From JAEULH01 sp034382075 (GTDB lineage: Bacteria > Pseudomonadota > Alphaproteobacteria > Rhodospirillales > Defluviicoccaceae), in NCBI GenBank assembly GCA_034382075.1, contig JAXMOZ010000003.1, forward strand, positions 41,563-105,562: a stretch of 64,000 bases of DNA, written 5' to 3'. Below are positions 34,207 through 42,022 of this stretch, piece after piece (positions within the stretch are counted from its first letter, which is position 1; each line of letters starts with the position of its first letter). Both the position numbers and the translations under genes were made by a program. The notes under the pieces are model-generated. The model was not told the DNA's origin. It searched no databases and saw only the letters and a program-made list of their open reading frames with translations.

Positions 34207-35040
34207 ATGGCAACGCCGCCCATCGATCCCGCCGATCCCGCGCTGCAGCCGCTGATCATGCCGGAGGCGCCGCTCGCCGGGCGCAAGGCCCTGGTCATCG
34301 GCATCGCCAACAAGGACTCGATCGCCTACGGCTGCGCCCGCGCCTTCCGCGCCTTCGGCGCCGACATCTCGATCACCTACCTCAACGACAAGACCATACG
34401 TTACACCGAGCAGCTCGCCACCGCGCTGGGCGTGACCGAGGCACTATACCTGCCCTGCGACGTCCGCGAGCCGGGGCAGCTCGAAGCGGTGTTCGAGCGG
34501 ATCGAGAAGACCTGGGGCAAGCTCCACATCCTGCTCCACTCCATCGCCTACGCGCCGCGCGAAGATCTCCACGGCCGGGTGGTGGACTGCTCCGAGGCCG
34601 GCTTCGCCGAAACCATGGACATCTCCGTCCACTCGCTGATCCGCATGGCCAAGCTCGCCGAACCGCTGATGGAGAAGGAAGGCGGGACGATCTTCACCAT
34701 GAGCTACTTTGGCGGAGAGAAGGTCGTGCCCCACTACGGCATCATGGGCCCGGCCAAGGCGGCGCTGGAGACGGCGGCCAAGTACCTGGCCTGGGAGCTC
34801 GGCGCCAAGGGCATCCGGGTCAACATCATCTCGCCCGGCCCGGTGCTCACCCGCGCCGCGTCGGGCATCGACCGCTTCGACGAGCTTCTGGAGGAGACCA
34901 AGAAGCGGGCGCCGGCGCGGATGCTGGTCGAGCCGCAGCAGGTGGGCTTCGCCACCGCCGCGCTGGCCTGCGACTTCGCCAAGATCGTCACCGGCGAGGT
35001 GCTCTACATGGACGGCGGCTACAACATCATGGGCGGGTAG
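34207..35040 (+). CDS. fabI: Enoyl-ACP reductase FabI
   Basis: A 277-residue short-chain dehydrogenase of the FabI class, reducing trans-2-enoyl-ACP with NAD(P)H in fatty acid synthesis. The cofactor region is KALVIGIANKDSIAYGCA, and the active-site Tyr-x6-Lys is in HYGIMGPAKAALE, diagnostic for FabI rather than ordinary SDRs. AAGGAG lies a dozen bases before the ATG. About 18 extra N-terminal residues (to APLAG) precede the usual start. It is third in the MaoC-PTA/ackA operon and may be a dedicated isoform for that pathway rather than the main housekeeping copy. Confidence 0.93.
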   Translation: MATPPIDPADPALQPLIMPEAPLAGRKALVIGIANKDSIAYGCARAFRAFGADISITYLNDKTIRYTEQLATALGVTEALYLPCDVREPGQLEAVFERIEKTWGKLHILLHSIAYAPREDLHGRVVDCSEAGFAETMDISVHSLIRMAKLAEPLMEKEGGTIFTMSYFGGEKVVPHYGIMGPAKAALETAAKYLAWELGAKGIRVNIISPGPVLTRAASGIDRFDELLEETKKRAPARMLVEPQQVGFATAALACDFAKIVTGEVLYMDGGYNIMGG

Positions 35041-35177
35041 GGCCCGGTCAGATTAGGTTGAACCAGAAAACCTGCGGCGCTTACCGCCCGCAGATACAAG
35101 GGCCAGAGAGTTGTGATCAGGTTGACGCGGCAGGATCCGCAAGCGGCGTCATGCAATAGTTTTAGAAAACCTTCGCA

Positions 35178-35247
35178 TCGTCACCCCCGGACTTGTTCCG
35201 GGGGTCCAGCCGAAGGCGTGGATGGCCGTAACAAGTACGGCCATGAC
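35178..35247. repeat. CTYGT-loop palindrome pair inside the 5' region of the multihaem gene
   Basis: ACCCCCGGA/TCCGGGGGT flank CTTGT (35183-35205), and ATGGCCGTA/TACGGCCAT flank ACAAG (35222-35244) in inverted orientation; both stems are perfect. A leftward extension shared with the copy near 10045 (a CAGGATCCGCAAGCGGCGTC-like stretch at 35130-35150) is present. Confidence 0.85.
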
Positions 35248-37521
35248 GTTGAAAAGGCCGCTTGCATCATCGGCCTTGTGCTCGGCTGCTGGCTCCTGGC
35301 CCTGCCCGCTCTAGCGGCGGAAGCCCCTTCGCCCGGCGCAGCCGAGCCCACGTTCGTCGGCGCGGCGGTCTGCGCCGGCTGCCATGCGGCGGAGGCCGAA
35401 GCCTGGCGCGGCTCCCATCACGACCTGGCCATGGCCGAGGCCACCGAAGCGACGGTGCTCGGCGACTTCGAAGGCGCCACCTTTGCCTACGGCGACGTCA
35501 CCAGCCGCTTCTTTCGCCGCGACGGCCAGTTCTTCGTCAACACCGACGGCGCGGACGGCAGGCTCGCCGACTTCGAGATCGCCTTCGTCTTCGGCGTCTA
35601 CCCGCTGCAGCAGTACCTGATCGCCTTCCCCGACGGGCGGATGCAGGCGTTGGGGATCGCCTGGGATGCCCGGGCGAAGGACGCCGGCGGGCAGCGCTGG
35701 TTCCACCTCTACCCCGGCCAGGAGCTCGAGCCCGGCCAGCCGCTGCACTGGACCGGGATCGACCAGACCTGGAACTTCCAGTGCGCCGAGTGCCACTCGA
35801 CCGAGCTGCGCAAGGCCTACGACGCGGCCAAGAACACCTACGCCACCACCTGGGCCGAGATCGACGTGGCCTGCGAGGCCTGCCACGGGCCGGGTTCCGC
35901 CCACACGGCTTGGGCGAAAGGCGGCAGGCAGGGGCCCAACGGCCTGACCGTCGCCTTCGACGAGCGCAAGGGCGTGCACTGGGTCCTCGACCAGGCCACC
36001 GGCACCGCCCGCCGCTCGACCCCGCGCGCGTCCGCCAAGGAGCTCGAAACCTGCGGGATGTGCCACTCGCGCAGCGCCAAGATCGCCGAGCCGTGGCGGC
36101 CGGGGCGGCCGCTGCTCGACACCCACATCCCGAGCCTGCTGCAGCCGGGCCTGTTCGAGGCCGACGGCAAGAGCCTGGACGAGGTCTACAACTACGCGCC
36201 GTTCCGCCAGAGCCGGATGTTCAAGGCAGGCGTCTTCTGCAGCGACTGCCACGACCCGCACTCGCTGAAGCTGGTCGCCGACGGCGACGGCGTCTGCCTG
36301 CAGTGCCACGCGGGCGAGAGGTTCGCCGCAACCGCCCATCACCATCACCCGCAGGACTCCGCCGGGGCGCGCTGCGTCGCCTGTCACATGCCGACGAAGA
36401 CCTACATGATCGTCGATCCTCGCCACGACCATGCCTTCCGTATCCCCCGCCCGGACGAGTCGGTTCGCTTCGGCACCTCGAACGCCTGCACCGATTGCCA
36501 CGCCGATCAGGATGCGGCATGGGCGGCGGCTGCGGTCGAGCGGTGGTACGGCCCTTCGCGAAAGGGCTTCCAGACCTGGACGGAAGCGTTTGCCGCCCAC
36601 GCCTCGGGCAAGCCGGAAGCGGGCGCGCTGCTGCTCGCTTTGGCGAAAGACGCAACGGCGCCGGCCATCGCCCGGGCGACGGCTTACGAGAACCTCGGCG
36701 CGTACCCGGGCCGCAATGCGGTTGCATCGGCGGAACGCGACCTTCGTGCTGCCGACCCGCTGCTGCGCCTCGGCGCCTTGCGCTCGCTCCGCCCGTATCC
36801 GCCCGCCATCCTGTGGCCGCTGGTGAGCCCGCTGCTCGAAGATCCGGTGCTGGCGGTGCGGATCGAAGCGGCGACGCTGCTGGCGGACGCGCCGGCGGAG
36901 CGGCTGCGGCCGGAAGACGCTGCCCGGCTCGCCCGCGCTCTCGACGAGTACGTCGCGGTGCAGAGGGTGAACGCCGACCGGCCGGAGCATCGGGTGAACC
37001 TCGGCATGCTCTACCTGCGCCAGCGAAAGTTCGCCGAGGCCGAAGCGGAACTCGCCGCGGCCCGAGCGCTCGATCCGGCGTTCGCGGCGGCGGAGGTGGG
37101 CTTGGCGGAAGTCTACGCCCGGCAGGGCCGTGACCTCGACGGCGAGGCGGTGCTCCGCGCGGCGCTGGCGCGCCTGTCAGAAAGCGCCGAACTGCGCCAC
37201 GCCCTCGGCCTGAACCTGGTTCGCCAGCGCCGCCCCGCCGACGCGCTGGCCGAACTGGAGCGCGCCGCCGCTCTCGACCCCGCCAACCCGCGCTACGGCT
37301 ACGTTTATGCCGTGGCGCTGGCCTCGTCGGGCCGCACGGACGAGGCCATCGCGGTGCTGGAGGCGGGCCATGCGCGCCGCCCGGGCGACCGCGACATGCT
37401 GCTCGCCCTGGCGACGCTCAACCGCGACGCCGGCCGCCTTGACGCCGCCCGCGCGTGGGCCGAGCGGCTCGTCGCGGTCGATCCGGAAGCCCGGCCGCTC
37501 CTCGACCAGCGCGGGCGCTAG
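35218..37521 (+). CDS. Octahaem c-type cytochrome with HEAT/TPR C-terminal region
   Basis: A roughly 767-residue exported protein. Eight CxxCH haem sites are present: CAGCH, CAECH, CEACH, CGMCH, CSDCH, CLQCH, CVACH and CTDCH, between residues about 52 and 430. From about 450 a HEAT-like stretch is followed from about 580 by TPRs (NLGMLYLRQRKFAEAEAELA, then HALGLNLVRQRRPADALAEL). A hydrophobic segment ACIIGLVLGCWLLALPALA serves as signal peptide, so it acts in the periplasm. The start is unsettled: no ATG is in frame, the upstream sequence is a repeat element, and GTG at 35218, GTG at 35278 or a frameshifted ATG at 35243 are options. Role probably electron transfer or nitrogen/sulfur oxide chemistry. 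Confidence 0.85.
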   Translation: MDGRNKYGHDVEKAACIIGLVLGCWLLALPALAAEAPSPGAAEPTFVGAAVCAGCHAAEAEAWRGSHHDLAMAEATEATVLGDFEGATFAYGDVTSRFFRRDGQFFVNTDGADGRLADFEIAFVFGVYPLQQYLIAFPDGRMQALGIAWDARAKDAGGQRWFHLYPGQELEPGQPLHWTGIDQTWNFQCAECHSTELRKAYDAAKNTYATTWAEIDVACEACHGPGSAHTAWAKGGRQGPNGLTVAFDERKGVHWVLDQATGTARRSTPRASAKELETCGMCHSRSAKIAEPWRPGRPLLDTHIPSLLQPGLFEADGKSLDEVYNYAPFRQSRMFKAGVFCSDCHDPHSLKLVADGDGVCLQCHAGERFAATAHHHHPQDSAGARCVACHMPTKTYMIVDPRHDHAFRIPRPDESVRFGTSNACTDCHADQDAAWAAAAVERWYGPSRKGFQTWTEAFAAHASGKPEAGALLLALAKDATAPAIARATAYENLGAYPGRNAVASAERDLRAADPLLRLGALRSLRPYPPAILWPLVSPLLEDPVLAVRIEAATLLADAPAERLRPEDAARLARALDEYVAVQRVNADRPEHRVNLGMLYLRQRKFAEAEAELAAARALDPAFAAAEVGLAEVYARQGRDLDGEAVLRAALARLSESAELRHALGLNLVRQRRPADALAELERAAALDPANPRYGYVYAVALASSGRTDEAIAVLEAGHARRPGDRDMLLALATLNRDAGRLDAARAWAERLVAVDPEARPLLDQRGR

Positions 37522-37605
37522 CGGGCGGCCGTTCGCGGGCGGGCAGGAGAGCGTTGGGCCGGAGAGCCTCGGGGCCGGAAGGGCGCACCTCCCGGCCCGG
37601 CGTCG

Positions 37606-38559
37606 TCAGCGCACGGCGGGAAGTCGGCGCGCAAGAAAGTCGCCCATCAGCTGGGCGATCTCGGCTCCGTGGGTCTCCAGGGCGAAATGACCGGTGTCGA
37701 GTATGTGGATCTCCGCATCCGGAAGATCGCGCTTGTAGGGCGCGGCGCCCGCGCCCACGAAGATCTCGTCGTTGGCACCCCAGACGACGAGCGCAGGGGG
37801 CCTGTGCCTGCGGAAATAGGCCTGCCAGGCCGGATAGAGCGGGATGTTGGTCCGGTAGTCGTAGAAGAGGTCGAGCTGGATCTCCTGATTGCCCGGCCGG
37901 TCCAGCCCGAGCTGATCCAGCAGCGGGGCGTCCGGGCTGACCAGGCCGGCGTCCTTCACCCCGTTCGTGTACTGCCAGGTGGTCGCCTCCATCGAGGTGA
38001 GCCAGCGGATGGCCTCCCGCTCGGTTTCGCCGCCGCTCGCCCAGTAGGCCTTGATCGGGTCCCAGAAGCCGGCGATGCCATCCTCGTAGGCGTTGCCGTT
38101 CTGGACCACCAGCGCGGTGACCCGCTCCGGATGCCTGGTCGCCAGACGGAAGCCCACGGGGGCGCCATAGTCGAACACGTAGAGGGCGTAGCGTTCGACG
38201 CCGATCGTCTCGGTCAGCTTTTCGATCAGGGCGGCGTAATTGTCGAACGTGTAGGCAAAGCGCTCCCGATCGGGCATGGCGCTGCGCCCGAAGCCGGGAT
38301 AGTCGGGGGCGATCACCCGGTAGCGCTCGGCCAGCGCCGGGATGAGGTTTCGGAACATGTGCGAGGACGTCGGGAAGCCGTGCAGAAGAAGGACGACCGG
38401 AGCGGTCTTCGGTCCCGCTTCCCGGTAGAACAGGTCGACGCCATCGATGGCGACCGTGTGGTATCGCACCTGCTGCTGCTGGCCGCTGCGAGCCGTGTCG
38501 GACGCAGCTTGCGGCTGCGAGCAAGACGCATCGGAGGTGGGAGCGGGGCTGAGGGACAT
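37606..38559 (-). CDS. Alpha/beta hydrolase of the haloalkane dehalogenase/epoxide hydrolase type
   Basis: A 317-residue protein with an Asp nucleophile (Asp130 in YVFDYGAPVGF) rather than Ser, which points to haloalkane dehalogenases, fluoroacetate dehalogenases or epoxide hydrolases. HGFPTSSHMFR is the oxyanion loop, the acid is probably in WGANDEIF and the His is in ILDTGHFALETH. The ATG at 38559 has AGGAGAACAATC in front. A Gln/Ser-rich N-terminal stretch of 30 residues precedes the fold and has no clear signal. It is divergent from a TetR gene with a palindromic operator between, so it is probably induced by its own substrate. Confidence 0.9.
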   Translation of the reverse strand: MSLSPAPTSDASCSQPQAASDTARSGQQQQVRYHTVAIDGVDLFYREAGPKTAPVVLLLHGFPTSSHMFRNLIPALAERYRVIAPDYPGFGRSAMPDRERFAYTFDNYAALIEKLTETIGVERYALYVFDYGAPVGFRLATRHPERVTALVVQNGNAYEDGIAGFWDPIKAYWASGGETEREAIRWLTSMEATTWQYTNGVKDAGLVSPDAPLLDQLGLDRPGNQEIQLDLFYDYRTNIPLYPAWQAYFRRHRPPALVVWGANDEIFVGAGAAPYKRDLPDAEIHILDTGHFALETHGAEIAQLMGDFLARRLPAVR

Positions 38560-38594
38560 GATTGTTCTCCTGTTGGACCGGCCCGGCACTGAAC

Positions 38595-38616
38595 TTGTAC
38601 CGAACGTTCGTTACAA
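38595..38616. promoter_or_regulatory. Palindromic operator between the TetR gene and the hydrolase gene
   Basis: Arms TTGTA and TACAA enclose the perfect palindrome CGAACGTTCG with one mismatched position on each side; 20 of 22 bases are symmetrical. A related half-site ACCGAACGT reappears at about 38709-38717, just before the TetR start. Location and size fit a TetR-family binding site controlling both genes. Confidence 0.75.
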
Positions 38617-38732
38617 TAGGGCCGCTCGGCGACGAATGCAAGCTCTTCGGGGCAAACGCCTGAATGCCTGAACGTATGGCGGACCGAGGCGCCCAAGCTT
38701 ATTTTGGACCGAACGTCCTGTCTGGAGGCACG

Positions 38733-39299
38733 ATGCCCGCTGCTCAGGCTTCACGCGAGGAGGTTGTGGATCGCCTGCTCACCGCGTTTCGGCGCAAGGG
38801 CTATGACGGCGCCTCGCTGGCCGACCTGTCGACCGCAACCGGGCTCGGCCGGTCCAGCCTCTACCACCACTTCCCCGGCGGAAAGGAGGACATGGCCCGC
38901 GCGGTTCTCGACCGGGCGGACGCTTGGCTCGACGAGCAGGTCATCGCGCCGCTCCAGGCCGAGGGAAATGGCCGCGATCGTTTGGCGAGGATGACGAAGG
39001 CGTTGAACGAGTTCTACGACGGCGGACGCGAGCGGTGCATTCTGGGCGCGTTCGTCATCGGCCAGAGCCGGGACCTTTTCAGCGCGCGCCTGGCCGGCAC
39101 CTTCGAGCGATGGGTCAGCGCCATGGCCGGCGTGGCGCGGAACGAAGGCATTGCGCCCGCTCGCGCGCGGGCACGGGCGGAAAAGGCCGTGATCCAGATC
39201 CAGGGGGCGATCGTGTTGTCCGCCGCGCTCGGAGACCCCAAGCCCTTCAAGCGCGTGCTGGCGGAGCTTGCCGACGAACTGCTCGCGCCCGAGCCCTAA
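38733..39299 (+). CDS. TetR-family transcriptional regulator
   Basis: A 188-residue regulator. The helix-turn-helix is DRLLTAFRRKGYDGASLADL followed by STATGLGRSSLYHHFPGGKE (residues about 12-50), and the remainder is the all-helical ligand-binding half resembling the LmrA/YxaF branch (RCILGAFVIG, AVIQIQGAIVLSAAL). The ATG at 38733 has GGAGG before it; the longer frame from 38664 would start upstream of the probable operator half-site. It most likely represses the divergent dehalogenase-like gene and itself. The stop overlaps the convergent cyclase gene stop. Confidence 0.93.
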   Translation: MPAAQASREEVVDRLLTAFRRKGYDGASLADLSTATGLGRSSLYHHFPGGKEDMARAVLDRADAWLDEQVIAPLQAEGNGRDRLARMTKALNEFYDGGRERCILGAFVIGQSRDLFSARLAGTFERWVSAMAGVARNEGIAPARARARAEKAVIQIQGAIVLSAALGDPKPFKRVLAELADELLAPEP

Positions 39300-40117
39300 T
39301 CGCCGGGGAGCCGGGCGACGATCCTGAGCGGGCCGCCCGAGCCGCCTTCGATCTTCATCGGCAGGGCGACGATCGTCGTGCCCGTCGGCGGCAGCGCCGA
39401 CATGTCGGCGACGTTCTCGAACGCCGGGATGTTCCGGCTCATCAGCGCCACGTGGGCGGCGAAGGTCTTCGACTGGCCGTAGTCGATCGACGGCGTGTCG
39501 ATGCCGACGGCGCCGATCCGGCGCTCGACGAGGAGCTCGGCCGCTTCCTTCGACAGCCCCGGGAAATGCAGCTTTGCCACCGCCTCCGGCCCGCGCTCGG
39601 CGGTGCCCATGTAGCTCTCCCGGTCGGGGTAAAGGCTGGCGCGGCCGGTGTCGATCAGCACGATGGCCCCTTCCGGGATGCGCCCGTGCACCCGCTCGTG
39701 GGCTTCGATGTCGGCTGGCGTCACCAGGTAGTCCGCGTCCTTCGCCGCCCGCTCGCGCACGTCGACGACGACGCCCGGCCCGATCAACTGGGCAACGGGC
39801 AGCCTGTCGAGGGTGAGCGCGCCCTCGGCGAAGTGGATGGGGGCATCGGTGTGGGTGCCGCCGTGCTCGGCGGCGGCAAAATTGAAGGCGCTGTAGTACC
39901 AGCCGCCCTCGGTATGGCCGGCGAAGACGGTCTCCTTCTCGAACATCTTCGCCGTCGGCCAGTAGACACTCTCGGCGTTGAACGGGTGGGTGAGGTCGAT
40001 CCACTGCTCGGCGGACGCCTCTCGTCCGGCGGCGGACACCGCCAGCAGCGCGCAGGCGCACGCCAGCGTGGCGGGCGCGATCAGCTTGCGAACCTTGGCG
40101 AGCGTGCTTCCGAACAT
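39296..40117 (-). CDS. Cyclase-family metal hydrolase (kynurenine formamidase-like), exported
   Basis: A 273-residue protein. A signal peptide occupies residues 1-34 or so (LACACALLAVSAAGREASA). The metal motif H-x3-H-x-D-x3-H is exact in HGGTHTDAPIHF (His85, His89, Asp91, His95), which binds Mn or Zn in isatin hydrolase, kynurenine formamidase and related enzymes. GIDTPSIDYG and ALMSRNIPAFENVADM are further family blocks. The ATG at 40117 has GGGAGGAAAG before it. The convergent TetR gene suggests no co-regulation. Its substrate is a cyclic amide, ester or similar compound in the periplasm. Confidence 0.9.
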   Translation of the reverse strand: MFGSTLAKVRKLIAPATLACACALLAVSAAGREASAEQWIDLTHPFNAESVYWPTAKMFEKETVFAGHTEGGWYYSAFNFAAAEHGGTHTDAPIHFAEGALTLDRLPVAQLIGPGVVVDVRERAAKDADYLVTPADIEAHERVHGRIPEGAIVLIDTGRASLYPDRESYMGTAERGPEAVAKLHFPGLSKEAAELLVERRIGAVGIDTPSIDYGQSKTFAAHVALMSRNIPAFENVADMSALPPTGTTIVALPMKIEGGSGGPLRIVARLPGD

Positions 40118-40611
40118 GATGCTTTCCTCCCGCCGGCCCCGACGCACAACTGGGCCGCAACCAATCCGCAATCTTAACATTGTCCGCGCAAGGGCGCCGC
40201 ATCTACCGCGGGGCTGCTTTCCGGACGGGACAGGCAGCCTCCGGAGCGGGGATCCGGCGGGGCGCTGCAAGGGGCTGCTGAGGGGCCGCGGCGCGCCTCT
40301 CCTAATCGTATGCCTAAAGGCGGATCCGCTCTACCGCCGGCTTGTTTGCCCCCCGAAATGCGGATACACTGGCTGAAACAGGCGGTCTGTACGTTCGGAT
40401 GGCCGCAGGCCGAGGAGGCGCGAAAGCGTAATGCTCGTGACCTTGTTCTGCAGCGAAACGATGCATCTCCTGGTTCAGAATAAGACCAGATTGCAACAAT
40501 AGCCTCTTGAGACTGGATCATCTCGATCCTGACCTGGCGCAGAGTGAGCAGGCAGGGGGCGGCAGACGAACAAGCATGACCCAAAACACTTCAATCTACT
40601 GGGAGGGATCT
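40118..40611. other. 494-base gap without a supported gene
   Basis: The right part (40300-40520) is less GC-rich than the neighbouring genes, as expected for a regulatory region of the small gene at 40612. A minus-strand frame at 40174-40584 shows no family and no clear start. I see no terminator or riboswitch I could defend. Confidence 0.45.
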
Positions 40612-40860
40612 ATGTTCGGATACGCGCTCGAACAGCGACCCAGAGAAAGGCCGTCGGCGGCTGGACGTCCGCCGCGCCGGCGGCCACCGCGGAACGAACC
40701 GTATGCGGACGGCGGCATCGAGCCGGCGCTCGAGGATCTGATGTCGGACCCCTTGACCGAGGCGGTCATGCGCAGGGACGGCGTCAGCGCCGCGACACTG
40801 CGAGCGATCATCATGTCCGCGCGAGAGGGGTTGCGGACCCGCACCTCCCTCTCCGGGTGA
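40612..40860 (+). CDS. Small conserved-looking hypothetical protein (82 aa)
   Basis: An 82-residue protein beginning MFGYALEQRPRERPS, with GGGAGGGATCT immediately before the ATG, a strong site that decides this start over the two upstream ATGs. Residues 15-40 are Arg/Pro-rich and probably disordered. Residues 45-75 (ALEDLMSDPLTEAVMRRDGV, then SAATLRAIIMSAREGL) look like two short amphipathic helices. The segment resembles short helical proteins that I associate with Rhodospirillales genomes, but I cannot name a family. Function unknown; no partner gene is coupled to it. Confidence 0.65.
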   Translation: MFGYALEQRPRERPSAAGRPPRRRPPRNEPYADGGIEPALEDLMSDPLTEAVMRRDGVSAATLRAIIMSAREGLRTRTSLSG

Positions 40861-41032
40861 CGGCGCACCGATAGCCATCCGAGCCCGGCGGCAACAGGTT
40901 CGCCGGCGCGAAACGATCCAAGAGACGCCATCTTCAGAAGCCATCTTCGCGGGGGTCGGCCATGGCCGGGCCCCGTTCTTGTTTTTGCGCCCCGTTCTTG
41001 TTTTTGCGCCAAGTCCAGCCCCAGGGGTTCGG

Positions 41033-41926
41033 TCAGCGGGCGGCGCCGAACCGGACCAAGCGACAGTTGGCGCCGGCCAGGTCCTCGCGGAACCGGTCGC
41101 CGGCGAAGTAGGCGTACTCCCGCTCGCGCTCGCCCGTCAGCGCGTCCACGGCGGCGAGCTCCGCATCGGCGAACCCGGGATGGCACATGACGATCGGGCG
41201 CTTTCCGGGGCCGCGGAGGAAGCGGGGAAACTCCTTCAGGTAGGCCCCGGCGTCGGCATAGTCCGCGACGCCGCGGAAGCTGTCGTTGCAGGCGATGGCG
41301 CGCCGACGCGCCTCCCGGCGCAGCGGCAGCGACAGCGCCGCCACCACCGACGCCTTCACCATGGCCAGCCGCCGCGCCAGGATCTGTCCCGGCGGCTCCC
41401 AGCAGACCCGCAGATAGGGCCGAGCCCCGGCGAGCGGCCCGGCAAACAGGGCCAGAACCTCCCCCCGAATGACCGGCAACAGATGAACGTGCTGGTGCCC
41501 GTCGATGAAATCGGGCATGCAGCCTCTTGCGCTCACGAAGGCGTCGAGCTGGCGGCGGATCTCTGCGGCGATCTCGGCTGCGATCTCGGGCCGCTCGAGC
41601 CGGCGCGTCAGCGCCGCCGGAAGCAGGCGGCCAAGCGGAGGGAGGCGGCCATCGGGCGCAAGGTGCGGCATCTCGCCCAGCGGGCAGGCGTCCGTGAGCG
41701 TCAGGTGCAGGCCGATGTCGGCGCTGTCCGCATGCGGAACGAGGCCGTCGGCGAGGCTCGGCCAGTGGCGGCTCGCGGTCATGCAGCTCGTCGCCGACAG
41801 CCTTTGCCGGGCGAGCAGGTCGATGATCGCGGCGCTCACCCCGGGCGAGATGGCGAAGTCGTCGGCGCAGAGAACGACGGTGCTTTGCCTGGTCGGCCGG
41901 CGGGCCGGTGGTCCTCGAAATGCCAT
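41033..41926 (-). CDS. ChbG/HpnK-family polysaccharide deacetylase-like protein
   Basis: A 297-residue YdjC-fold deacetylase. Metal and catalytic motifs are VVLCADDFAISPGV, ADIGLHLTLTDACP, DFIDGHQHVHLLP and MCHPGFAD. ChbG removes acetyl groups from N-acetylated sugars, and HpnK works in hopanoid biosynthesis. Here the divergent neighbours are glycan-transfer genes, so an amino-sugar on a lipid carrier or envelope glycan is the more likely substrate. No signal peptide is visible, suggesting a cytoplasmic reaction. The start at 41926 gives 14 residues before the first strand. Confidence 0.9.
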   Translation of the reverse strand: MAFRGPPARRPTRQSTVVLCADDFAISPGVSAAIIDLLARQRLSATSCMTASRHWPSLADGLVPHADSADIGLHLTLTDACPLGEMPHLAPDGRLPPLGRLLPAALTRRLERPEIAAEIAAEIRRQLDAFVSARGCMPDFIDGHQHVHLLPVIRGEVLALFAGPLAGARPYLRVCWEPPGQILARRLAMVKASVVAALSLPLRREARRRAIACNDSFRGVADYADAGAYLKEFPRFLRGPGKRPIVMCHPGFADAELAAVDALTGEREREYAYFAGDRFREDLAGANCRLVRFGAAR

Positions 41927-42022
41927 GATTTACCGGCAAGAACCTTGCAGGTACCGGAACAGACGTAAACAAGAAAATCTTGTGGATCGGGTGATAGAGG
42001 TCATCATGGGGAAGAAAAACTC

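Noticed and set aside
40174..40584. Minus-strand frame of 136 codons upstream of the small 82-aa gene
   Set aside because: Cys/Pro/Arg-rich translation with no recognisable segment; ribosome-binding site absent.
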